The notes under the pieces: model-generated
Databases searched by the model: none
Told to the model about the DNA's origin: nothing
What the model saw: the letters and a program-made list of their open reading frames with translations, nothing else
Program-made: the position numbers and the translations under genes
Assembly (NCBI RefSeq): GCF_003478445.1
Contig: NZ_QUET01000004.1
Coordinates: forward strand, 1-64,000
Length of the DNA: 64,000 bases
Direction of reading: 5' to 3'
DNA from: Roseburia sp. AM59-24XD
GTDB taxonomy: Bacteria; Bacillota; Clostridia; Lachnospirales; Lachnospiraceae
In this document: piece by piece, positions 8,841 to 16,906 of the stretch
How positions within the stretch are numbered: position 1 is the stretch's first letter
Layout: the number at the start of each line of letters is the position of its first letter

Positions 8841-9236
8841 ATTATTAGAAGAAATACCATTCAAAAAGATTTAGTAAGAAACGCTGTATATGAGATGAAA
8901 AGGCATGTTACAGCAAATGAAGTGTATGAATTTATAAAAGAAGCATATCCTACAATTGGAAAAGGGACTGTATATAGAAACCTTGATATATTGGTAGAAG
9001 AAGGTACTTTAAGAAAGGTTGAAGTTCCGGATGGACCGAACCGGTTCGATTTCACATTGAAAAATCATTACCATGTCAGGTGTGTAAAGTGTGGTGAGGT
9101 TTCAGATGTGGATATGGATGAAATGCCGAATTTACTGGAAAGAATTCATGACACACATGGAATCGAATATTTGGATTATGATATTTCATTTAAAGGCATT
9201 TGTCCCAAATGTAGGAAGGAGGGACTGCATGGATAG
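8841..9236 (+). CDS. perR: PerR/Fur-family metal-dependent repressor
   Basis: About 131 residues. An N-terminal winged helix (VTANEVYEFIKE, GKGTVYRNLDILVEEG) is followed by a dimer and metal domain with NHYHVRC, two CxxC zinc pairs (CVKC, CPKC) and the HDTHG region. It senses peroxide or metal and represses oxygen-defence genes; the genes to its right fit a PerR regulon. No ATG, GTG or TTG lies at the expected start: AGGAGG at 8828-8833 is followed seven bases later by ATT codons (8841 and 8844), so an AUU start is likely. The first ATG is 8895, inside the DNA-binding domain. Confidence 0.85.
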   Translation: MIRRNTIQKDLVRNAVYEMKRHVTANEVYEFIKEAYPTIGKGTVYRNLDILVEEGTLRKVEVPDGPNRFDFTLKNHYHVRCVKCGEVSDVDMDEMPNLLERIHDTHGIEYLDYDISFKGICPKCRKEGLHG

Positions 9237-9359
9237 GAAAGCAATGTATGGGAATGCCGTAACTGTGGACATATTGTGGTAGAAACAAAAGCCCCTGAGG
9301 TATGTCCGGTATGTAATCATCCACAGAGCTATTTTGAAGTACATGAAGAGAATTACTAA
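9237..9359 (+). pseudogene. C-terminal rubredoxin-like tail of a rubrerythrin
   Basis: After the TAG of perR, the same frame stays open and reads WECRNCGHIVVETKAPEVCP followed by VCNHPQSYFEVHEENY and a stop. This is the rubredoxin-like iron domain (CxxC ... CxxC) found at the end of rubrerythrins, which reduce hydrogen peroxide in anaerobes. The diiron ferritin-like domain is missing and there is no obvious start. An internal deletion fused perR to the tail of what was probably the next gene, rbr. Confidence 0.75.
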
Positions 9360-9386
9360 GAGGAGGAGATTATTACGAAGGAGCAA

Positions 9387-10331
9387 ATGATCAATTCGAA
9401 AAAAGCAGTCATGATAGGCTGTGGTTTTGTCGGTTCTGCATCTGTATTTGCTTTAATGCAAAGCGGATTATTTACAGAGATCGTCCTTATTGATGCAGAT
9501 AAAAACAAGGCGGAGGGGGAAGCGATGGATATCAGTCACGGAATTCCATTCGCCAGTCCGATGAAAATATATGCGGGAGATTATGATGATGTGGCGGATG
9601 CCGCCATCGTTATCATATCCGCAGGAGCAGGGCAAAAGCCGGGAGAGACAAGACTTGATCTTGTCAACAAAAATGTAGCAATATTTAAGTCGATTATTCC
9701 TGAAATCGCCAAAAGAGATTTTGCAGGTATCATGCTGGTAGTTGCAAACCCGGTAGATATTCTGACACAGGTTGCTATAAAGTTATCCGGACTTCCTGAA
9801 AACAGGGTGATTGGTTCAGGAACTGTTTTAGATAGTGCCAGATTAAGGTACAAGCTGGGGGAACATTTATCTGTCGACAGCAGGAGTGTGCATGCTTTTA
9901 TAATAGGAGAACACGGCGACAGTGAAGTGGTAGCATGGTCATCAGCGAATGTATCCGGTGTTCCGTTAAGTGAAATGTGTGAAATGCGCGGGCATTATAA
10001 GCACAAAGAAAACACAGAGGAAATAGCGGCGGCAGTTAAGAATAGTGCCTATGAAATTATAAACAAAAAGCACGCTACATATTATGGAATTGCAATGTCG
10101 GTAAAAAGAATCTGTGAAGTGATCATGAGAGATGAGAAATCAATACTTCCGGTATCACACATGATTCATGGTGTATATGAAATTGACGGGGTTTCCCTAA
10201 GTATGCCGGCTATTGTAGGTGCAGATGGTGTTGAGTCAGATATACCTATAAATTTAAATGGCGAGGAAGCATTAAAGCTTAAGGAATCGGCGGATTCATT
10301 GAAGAAAATTGTAGAAACAATTGAGTTGTAA
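9387..10331 (+). CDS. ldh: L-lactate dehydrogenase
   Basis: 314 residues, normal family length. The NAD-binding motif GCGFVGSASVF is at residues 11-21, the coenzyme Asp at about 37 (IDAD), substrate-binding residues in VVANPVD, and the catalytic pair in GEHGDSE near 177. It converts pyruvate and NADH to lactate and NAD in the cytoplasm. The RBS GAAGGAG is close to ATG 9387. Its place between PerR and desulfoferrodoxin is unusual and suggests it may be controlled with oxygen-stress genes. Confidence 0.93.
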   Translation: MINSKKAVMIGCGFVGSASVFALMQSGLFTEIVLIDADKNKAEGEAMDISHGIPFASPMKIYAGDYDDVADAAIVIISAGAGQKPGETRLDLVNKNVAIFKSIIPEIAKRDFAGIMLVVANPVDILTQVAIKLSGLPENRVIGSGTVLDSARLRYKLGEHLSVDSRSVHAFIIGEHGDSEVVAWSSANVSGVPLSEMCEMRGHYKHKENTEEIAAAVKNSAYEIINKKHATYYGIAMSVKRICEVIMRDEKSILPVSHMIHGVYEIDGVSLSMPAIVGADGVESDIPINLNGEEALKLKESADSLKKIVETIEL

Positions 10332-10358
10332 ATTTTTAACATGGAAGGAGATAAAAGC

Positions 10359-10733
10359 ATGGAAGTAAAGTATTATGTATGTAAGCATTGTGGAAACATT
10401 ATTGAAAAGGTAAAGGACAAGGGCGTACCTGTCATGTGCTGTGGAGAGGCTATGCAGGAGTTAAAAGCCGGAGTGACAGACGCTGCAGTTGAGAAGCATG
10501 TACCTGTGTATACGGTGGAAGGCAATCACGTTCATGTTGTTGTCGGGGAGACAAAACATCCAATGCTTGAAGAGCATTTCATTGAGTGGATCACATTAAA
10601 TACCAATCAGGGAATTTACAGAAAGCAGTTAAATCCGGGACAGGATCCGGCAGCGGATTTTTGCCTTTGCGACGGCGAGCAGGTAGAAGAAGTATATGCA
10701 TATTGTAATCTACATGGATTATGGAAATGCTAA
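10359..10733 (+). CDS. dfx: Desulfoferrodoxin (superoxide reductase)
   Basis: 124 residues. The N-terminal desulforedoxin-type site is CKHCGN with CC near residue 28 (center I). The superoxide-reducing center II is built from His ligands in EKHVPVY, GNHVHVVVG and HPMLEEHFI, plus Cys and His in YCNLHGLWKC. It reduces superoxide to peroxide without releasing oxygen. I chose ATG 10359 because GGAAGGAG stands about ten bases before it; an upstream in-frame ATG at 10341 lies on that RBS. Confidence 0.93.
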   Translation: MEVKYYVCKHCGNIIEKVKDKGVPVMCCGEAMQELKAGVTDAAVEKHVPVYTVEGNHVHVVVGETKHPMLEEHFIEWITLNTNQGIYRKQLNPGQDPAADFCLCDGEQVEEVYAYCNLHGLWKC

Positions 10734-10829
10734 AAGCATTTGTACATATTAAGATGTTGCAGAATTGTGGAAATTGCATTGTAATGGAGTAATCCATATT
10801 ATTAACATATTTTACAGGAGGAAAAACAA

Positions 10830-10985
10830 ATGAAATATATATGTGATGTTTGTGGTTGGGAGTATGATGAGGAGAAAGGTTATCCGGAAGGAGGTATTGC
10901 ACCCGGTACTAAGTGGGAGGACCTTCCGGAGGATTTTACATGCCCGTTATGTTCAGTAGGTAAAGATCAGTTTTCAGAAGCTTAA
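10830..10985 (+). CDS. Rubredoxin
   Basis: 51 residues, with the two iron-binding loops CDVCGWEYD and CPLCSVGKDQF and the PGTKWEDLPEDF core. It passes single electrons to desulfoferrodoxin or rubrerythrin, consistent with the genes before it. A strong RBS (ACAGGAGG) lies seven bases before ATG 10830. Confidence 0.95.
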   Translation: MKYICDVCGWEYDEEKGYPEGGIAPGTKWEDLPEDFTCPLCSVGKDQFSEA

Positions 10986-11008
10986 TTTTACGATAAAGGA
11001 TTATATAC

Positions 11009-12238
11009 ATGAGAGTAGAACAGCTGAGCATAGACATTGTGGGACTGGCAGGAGCTTGTTCTTATGCCTTAGACTGCATTGAAGCAGAACTTGTAAATGT
11101 AAAAAACAAACATGGAAAGAGAGTGGCTTATATTAGTGTGTGTATGGCTAAATATTGTGCGATCCAAGGTGATGCGTTACAAGATTTAGCTATATGCGCT
11201 TTGCTACACGATAATGCGTTGACACAATATATTTCTGAAGAAGTACAGAAATACCCGGATACCGACATTAAAAATGACTTATCCGAAAACAAAACAAATA
11301 TGCATTGCGTTTATGGTGAAAAAAATATTACTAAAATCCCTTTTAAAACAGATATTTCAAATGTGATTTTATATCATCATGAACATGCTGATGGAACCGG
11401 TCCCTTTCGAAAGAAGTGGCATGAAATTCCATTGTTCTCAAGGATTATTCATCTTGCAGATATTGTTGATATTATAGGAAATAGTATTGAATCTGATGAT
11501 AGATGGAATTTTATATGTCAGTATCTTTCCAAAAATAAGGATAGACTATTTGATTCAGAATGTGTTAATGCCTTTCTGAAGGGATTCGCAAAAGAATCCT
11601 TTATGTGTTTAAGGGATGATTCTTTTGAATCAAAGCTATGGGAGATTATCCCAAGAGAAAAACAATTTTTTGATTGGGAAACATGTAAAAATGTTGCAGA
11701 CTTCTTTGCAAAGATTGTAGATTATAAATCTCCTTTTACCAGCAGGCATTCTATAGGAGTAGCTGAAAAAGCCTCCCTGCTTGCCAAATATATGGGATAT
11801 GATTCAATAACTGTACAGAAAATGTATTTGGCGGGTGCCCTGCATGATATAGGAAAAATGGCGGTAGGCAATGAGATTTTGGAAAAACCGGATAAACTTA
11901 CGGATGATGAATTTTCTAAAATGAAAAATCATGCCGGCTATACATATCTTATATTATCAGAGGTTAATGATTTTGAAGATATACGAGATTGGGCGGCATT
12001 CCATCATGAAAAATTAAATGGAAAAGGGTATCCTTTTGGAAAAACTGCGGATGAATTAAATGAGCCGGAACGTATGATGGCATGTGTTGATATTTATCAG
12101 GCTCTTACGGAAGATAGACCTTATAAAAAGGGATTATCTCATGAAAAAACATGTGATATCCTTGATGACATGTCACAGAAAGGGTTTATTGATTCAGATA
12201 TTTCAAAGACAATTAGAGAATGCTTTGGAAGAATCTGA
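11009..12238 (+). CDS. Tandem HD-domain protein with C-terminal HD-GYP
   Basis: 409 residues, no membrane segments. An N-terminal HD-like domain has LLHDNALT and a degenerate GYP-like loop (HHEHADGTGPFR). The C-terminal domain is a full HD-GYP: HDIGK near 277 and HHEKLNGKGYPFG near 330. HD-GYP enzymes hydrolyse cyclic di-GMP or related dinucleotides. No GGDEF protein is in the window. It lies 23 bases after rubredoxin and before hemerythrin, so it may link second-messenger turnover to oxygen exposure; that link is inference. Confidence 0.85.
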   Translation: MRVEQLSIDIVGLAGACSYALDCIEAELVNVKNKHGKRVAYISVCMAKYCAIQGDALQDLAICALLHDNALTQYISEEVQKYPDTDIKNDLSENKTNMHCVYGEKNITKIPFKTDISNVILYHHEHADGTGPFRKKWHEIPLFSRIIHLADIVDIIGNSIESDDRWNFICQYLSKNKDRLFDSECVNAFLKGFAKESFMCLRDDSFESKLWEIIPREKQFFDWETCKNVADFFAKIVDYKSPFTSRHSIGVAEKASLLAKYMGYDSITVQKMYLAGALHDIGKMAVGNEILEKPDKLTDDEFSKMKNHAGYTYLILSEVNDFEDIRDWAAFHHEKLNGKGYPFGKTADELNEPERMMACVDIYQALTEDRPYKKGLSHEKTCDILDDMSQKGFIDSDISKTIRECFGRI

Positions 12239-12342
12239 TGCCATATATGAAAATAGAGGATATTTCAGACAATAGTGTTTCCATTATGTCTAGTATGGTA
12301 TGGGTTTCTAAAGCAGAATAAGAATGAAAGTAGGATTAAGTT

Positions 12343-12741
12343 ATGTATGAAATGAAACCAGAATATTATATCGGAATAGATATGATTGACGAGGAACATA
12401 AGCAATTGTTTTTGTATGCAGATGAAGCATATGAACTACTCCATGACGAGTACACACCAGATAAATATGATAGAATTGACATAATATTAGAGAAACTTCG
12501 TGATTATACGGTAAAGCATTTTGCTGACGAAGAACAGTATATGGAATCTATCAACTATAAGAAATTATTTACACAAAAAATCCAGCATCAGGAATTTATA
12601 CATAAGATTGATGAATTTATGGAACATCACAATGATGAGGTAGAAGATCAGGATGAACAGATTATGGGTATTTTAGCATATCTTACAGAGTGGTTAGTAA
12701 ACCACATTCTGTATGTTGATGGTCAAATTCCCAAAGGCTGA
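12343..12741 (+). CDS. Bacteriohemerythrin
   Basis: 132 residues. The diiron ligands are all present: H in DEEHKQLF, HFADEE, HQEFIHKI and HILYVD. This four-helix protein binds oxygen reversibly and can deliver or scavenge it in oxygen-sensitive cells. It ends the oxygen-stress block. Confidence 0.92.
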   Translation: MYEMKPEYYIGIDMIDEEHKQLFLYADEAYELLHDEYTPDKYDRIDIILEKLRDYTVKHFADEEQYMESINYKKLFTQKIQHQEFIHKIDEFMEHHNDEVEDQDEQIMGILAYLTEWLVNHILYVDGQIPKG

Positions 12742-12966
12742 TATAGCAAGAAAAGATTGTCGGTTTATAAAAAAGCGGCAACTTTTTACTTTTCTTACAA
12801 TGAAATAGAATTTATTATGAGAAGAGAAATATCTATTGGTGAGAGCAGTCTCTTTAAGACTTTTATAAAAATATTGATATTTATGCCATATTTTTGTGAT
12901 AAATATGGTATAGATAATTTTAGATGAGCAGTCATGAAAAGGTTATTTAGATGGAGGTGCTTTGAT

Positions 12967-14097
12967 ATGGGCAGCAGATATATTGATAAGATCCGTAAGG
13001 TAATGGGACGATCACTGACATGTATGATCATTGCAGGCATGCTGACAGCTCCGGTGCCTCAAATGGTTCAGGCACAGGATAGTCATTGGATGAATGTGAA
13101 AGCAGTAGTAAACTCACCAACGATGCTTAGACTGTCCTGGAAATCCAAGAAAGTGGCCTATTATAAGCTATACCGCTGCCAAAAGAAAAAGGACAGCAAT
13201 TATACAAAATATAAACTTATAGCACGATTGAATAAAAATGCTGTTTATTATACGGATAAAAAAGTAAAAAAAGATCAGGAATATGATTATAAGCTGGAAG
13301 GATACAAAAACGGGAAGAAGGTGTATCAGGGGTCGCGGCTGATATATACGGGACTTATGTGCTTTTTTGATGAATATCAGGTGCCTGATGCGTATCGGAG
13401 TACAGAGGCGGTTTGTCTGAATATCATTAGTTATGGAATGAAGCCGGATGGTTATGAGATATACCGCAGAAATGCCGGAAACAAGAAATTTACACTTCTT
13501 GCGGTAACAAAAAAGTCTGTTTCTTCTATGACATATACAGATAAGAAGGTTACTTGCGCAGAATCGTATGAATATAAAGTAAGGTCATATAAAACGATTG
13601 CCAAAAAGAGACAGACCAGCAAATACAGCAGTATTGTCAAGATGTCAGCTACAAATCAAACAGGAAAATATCGGGTACAGCTTGTGCCGGAACAGACAAA
13701 TACAGAGAGTGAAGCAGTTTTTATGATCACAAGTGAAGCAGGAAATGGAGAGATGACATTAAATAATAATGGGTCTGTGCAATTAAAACAAAACTCGGAA
13801 AATGTGAATACAACAGATGAAACGGTTGTAAATGTCAATCTGACCGAATACAGCAAGGATGGCATAAACTGGACTGCAGTGGATAAGCAAAAGGAAAATT
13901 ATCCGGTTATCAAGGAGAAAGAAACGCTCTGGATCAAGGTGAAATCTGACGGCAGGAAGATTAATTCGACAGATGGACAGGTACAGTATAAGTATTACGT
14001 AGATATGATCCGTTATAATGATCTGATCTGCAGCTTTGAGGCAGATCTTCTTCAAAAAACGGGAAAAGCGTTTGTATTTGAAGAAGCATATCATTGA
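12967..14097 (+). CDS. Secreted protein with fibronectin-III-like repeats, function unknown
   Basis: 377 residues from ATG 12967 (RBS TGGAGGTG). A signal peptide ends near VQA/QDS. Two FnIII-like domains follow, each with W/Y-rich strands and the pattern YxLYRCxKK...YYTDKKV...YDYKLEGYK and YEIYRR...YTDKKV...YEYKVRSYK. The C-terminal half (about 240-377) is a Thr/Asn-rich beta domain I do not recognise. No enzyme motif or wall anchor is visible. The pattern is common in Lachnospiraceae surface proteins. Confidence 0.7.
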   Translation: MGSRYIDKIRKVMGRSLTCMIIAGMLTAPVPQMVQAQDSHWMNVKAVVNSPTMLRLSWKSKKVAYYKLYRCQKKKDSNYTKYKLIARLNKNAVYYTDKKVKKDQEYDYKLEGYKNGKKVYQGSRLIYTGLMCFFDEYQVPDAYRSTEAVCLNIISYGMKPDGYEIYRRNAGNKKFTLLAVTKKSVSSMTYTDKKVTCAESYEYKVRSYKTIAKKRQTSKYSSIVKMSATNQTGKYRVQLVPEQTNTESEAVFMITSEAGNGEMTLNNNGSVQLKQNSENVNTTDETVVNVNLTEYSKDGINWTAVDKQKENYPVIKEKETLWIKVKSDGRKINSTDGQVQYKYYVDMIRYNDLICSFEADLLQKTGKAFVFEEAYH

Positions 14098-14361
14098 TAA
14101 GGCAGCCGGAGACGGCCGGAAAGGCGGGCATGCTTATTGGGCGGAGGCGTCAGCCCCGGATGAAATGCTCAGGGTCTTTTTATATTTCAGAACAGGATTG
14201 CCGCAGACATGCCTCGCTAAAGTCTATATTCATAAAATAGAGGCTGTCATATGATTTTTGATCATTCATAGATAACAACAAAGCCGGACTATTTTAACAA
14301 AAAATGTCAAAAATCGACGAAACTCCTCATTGCCATAACACCCCAAATACAGTAAAATAGA

Positions 14362-15308
14362 TTGATTGTGAAGATAAAAAACATGATTTTAACAGCAGTA
14401 TGTATTTGCTTCCTTTGCCTGTTTGGAAGTGTACAGGTGTATGCGGCAGAATATTATGGAGATTTTCAATACGAAGATAATGGAGAAAACGCATCAATTT
14501 ATGCGTATAATGGAAGCGACAAAGAGGTTACCATTCCTGCCTATATTAACGACAAGGCGGTAACAGAAATCAATGATTATGCATTTTTATTATGCAATTC
14601 GGTAGAGAAGATCATCGTACCATCTACAGTTACGACGATTCATGCAAATGCGTTTTCCGGTGCCGGAAATCTCAAGAATGTGGTACTTGCATCCTCAGAT
14701 ACCAAAATTGAGGATTCCAATGAGAATACAGACAAGAAAGATACAGATGAAAACGGAAAGTCGAATCCGTCCGATGCCACAGACAATAAGAATGGCGATA
14801 ATTCAGAAAATAAAGATGCCGGAAACGCTAATCAGTCTGGCACATCAGATAATCAGACTAAGGAACAGTCCATAGCCGACAATAATCAAAGCAACAACAT
14901 AGGGGATTCGAACAGTTCAAAGGATAATAAGACCGATACAAAGAATACAGGAGGTAACAGTACCTTGACAGCTGATGTCACACCACAGTATAAAGTGACT
15001 GTAGATTCCTCTGTAGATACAGCCGCAGAGGAAAAGAAGCTTGCCAAGCAGTACAGGACAGAAAACAAGACAGATGCCGGCACTACGGTAAAAAATAGTG
15101 ATACAGAAAAGCAGAGTAGTGGAACAGAAATTGCGGGAATTGATGAAGCTTAGATGCCGACGAAACTGCCATCAGCTCGAATGCAGATACAGACTCCGAA
15201 AAATCACAAAGTATGCCGGTATGGGGAATTATATTGCTAGTAGTTGTAGCTGCGATTGCAGTGGCGGGAACGGTTTTATTTATCAGGAAGAAAAAGAAAC
15301 AGAAGTAG
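14362..15308 (+). CDS. Surface protein with a BspA-type leucine-rich segment and C-terminal membrane anchor, one frameshift
   Basis: About 315 residues. The signal peptide (ILTAVCICFLCLFGSVQVYA) is followed by an LRR_5-like unit (VTIPAYINDKAVTEINDYAF, IIVPSTVTTIHANAFSGAG), a long Asn/Asp/Ser-rich spacer, and a C-terminal transmembrane helix with Lys/Arg tail (WGIILLVVVAAIAVAGTVLF, RKKKKQK). The first frame stops at 15153; adding one T at GCTTAG joins it to the frame with the anchor, which ends at 15308. The start is uncertain (TTG 14362, GTG 14368 or ATG 14383) and no good RBS is seen. It immediately precedes the HPr-kinase-like cassette. Confidence 0.65.
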
Positions 15309-15340
15309 AATTATAATTTGAATGGAATCAGAGGTCGCAT

Positions 15341-16180
15341 ATGGAGAGCTTTACAATCCGTCTGGCAGGACAGTATTTCACGATCTGCCCTGTCTGTGAT
15401 TATATCAGAGAATATTGCAAAGATTATATAGTGGCAGATGTTAAAAGGGGTACAGCTACAGAAGTTGGTGGAACTGCGGCAGAGAGTACGCCGGGAAATA
15501 CCGTAGCTTGTGCGACTGAGTCACCGGTTTATTTCTCGATTGCCACAACCCAGTCGGATATCGACTTTGAGCGTGAAAAATCCGCCAGAGAAGATACAAA
15601 AGAGGGCATTCCCATCAGGCAGTTTTCTGATGCATACTTAGAGACACTCGCAGTCTATCGCAAGATTGCAGACCACCTCTTATCCTACGATACCCTGCTT
15701 TTTCATGGCTCGGTCATTGCGGTAGATGGCGAAGGCTATCTTTTTACAGCGAAAAGCGGTACCGGCAAATCTACCCATACACGACTGTGGAGAGAGTATT
15801 TCGGGGAGCGTGCCGTCATGGTAAACGATGACAAGCCACTTCTTCGTATCACAGACTCCGGAGTGACCGCTTATGGCACACCTTGGGATGGCAAGCACAG
15901 ACTCAGCACGAATATCGCAGTACCGCTAAAGGGCATCTGCATACTGACAAGAGATACCACAAATCATATCGAACCGGCAGAGCCACATGCGGTATATCCG
16001 CTTATCGTCCAGCAGACGAACAGAAGCCTATCGGCAGATGGAATGAAGCAGACACTGTCCCTCATAGACCATATGCTTAATGTAATGCCGGTCTACCGGC
16101 TTGGCTGCAACATGAATATCGAGGCTGCAAGGGTGGCTTATGAAGGAATGAACAGACTTAAGAAACAGGAGGAATCATAG
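15341..16180 (+). CDS. HPr-kinase-like P-loop kinase of a peptide-modification cassette
   Basis: 279 residues. The C-terminal half has HGSVIAVDGEGYLF, a P-loop (AKSGTGKST, about 140-148), VMVNDDKPLL and an AYGTPWDGKH region, the layout of the HPr kinase/phosphorylase fold. The N-terminal HPrK domain is absent and the protein is not next to ptsH. Stand-alone HprK homologues occur in lasso-peptide and other RiPP loci, where some phosphorylate the peptide; this is the comparison I rely on. The stop abuts the PqqD start with no gap, so the two are coupled. Target and substrate are unknown. Confidence 0.75.
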   Translation: MESFTIRLAGQYFTICPVCDYIREYCKDYIVADVKRGTATEVGGTAAESTPGNTVACATESPVYFSIATTQSDIDFEREKSAREDTKEGIPIRQFSDAYLETLAVYRKIADHLLSYDTLLFHGSVIAVDGEGYLFTAKSGTGKSTHTRLWREYFGERAVMVNDDKPLLRITDSGVTAYGTPWDGKHRLSTNIAVPLKGICILTRDTTNHIEPAEPHAVYPLIVQQTNRSLSADGMKQTLSLIDHMLNVMPVYRLGCNMNIEAARVAYEGMNRLKKQEES

Positions 16181-16438
16181 ATGAGATTAAAAGATACATT
16201 TATCACACATGACAGCGATGGAGAGCAGGTTTTGATTGATGTAACAAGCTCATTTGCAGGGCTTGTCAGAAGCAACAGGACAGCTGCATTTATCGTGGAG
16301 TGCCTGAAAACAGATACTACCAAAGAGCAGATCGTTGAGGCTATGTATGAGAAATACGATGCACCGAAGGATGTGCTGCAAAAGGATGTGGATTCAATCG
16401 TGGAGAAGCTGCGTGGCATTGGAGCGATAGAGGAATGA
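16181..16438 (+). CDS. PqqD-family peptide-binding protein
   Basis: 85 residues with the winged-helix core of the PqqD/RRE fold (GLVRSNRTAAFIVECLK, then VEAMYEKYDAP and VDSIVEKLRGIGAIEE). PqqD-type domains bind the leader of a ribosomally made peptide and present it to modifying enzymes. It begins directly after the kinase stop and overlaps the peptidase gene by four bases (ATGA). A discrete PqqD protein without a radical SAM enzyme is notable. Confidence 0.85.
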   Translation: MRLKDTFITHDSDGEQVLIDVTSSFAGLVRSNRTAAFIVECLKTDTTKEQIVEAMYEKYDAPKDVLQKDVDSIVEKLRGIGAIEE

Positions 16439-16884
16439 CCAGATTATCTTATGAGAAATATCTACGGAAATATCATACTCTCACATACAAAAATGTAGGA
16501 GTGAGTATGCTGCCGCTGTTAAAGCAGGGACGGGATTCTTTTACGGTGCGTGAGGTGAAGCAGGGCGAAAGCTGTAAGCTATGGGATGTCGTGTTGTATA
16601 AAAGAGGCACAGACCAGTATGTGCTTCACAGAATTATCAAGGTATATGAAGATTCCTATGATATCCTTGGCGATAACTGCATTGGGATAGAGCGTGGAAT
16701 CCCAAAGACAGATGTTCTTGGTGTGATGACAGACTTTACCCACAAAGGGAAGCAGTATAAGACCGATGACATAGGATACCGATTGTATGTGTGGCTATGG
16801 TGCAGACCATATAAGCTGCGGATATTTTTAAAGAAGATCAGAATGAGATTACAATCTGTTTTGAGAAAACAGAGAGAAAAATGA
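16435..16884 (+). CDS. S24/S26-family peptidase (signal peptidase-like)
   Basis: 149 residues. GVSMLPLLKQG holds the likely catalytic Ser (near 23) and VLYKRGTDQYVLHRI, ILGDNC, GVMTDF correspond to conserved boxes B to E of LexA/signal-peptidase-like enzymes. The usual catalytic Lys is not obvious, and the position after the SM box aligns with YVLHRI, so a Ser-His arrangement is possible. There is no clear membrane helix. Overlap with the PqqD gene and closeness to an ABC exporter suggest it processes a peptide leader. Confidence 0.75.
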   Translation: MTRLSYEKYLRKYHTLTYKNVGVSMLPLLKQGRDSFTVREVKQGESCKLWDVVLYKRGTDQYVLHRIIKVYEDSYDILGDNCIGIERGIPKTDVLGVMTDFTHKGKQYKTDDIGYRLYVWLWCRPYKLRIFLKKIRMRLQSVLRKQREK

Positions 16885-16906
16885 ATCGAAGTTGGTGTGA
16901 TTATTT

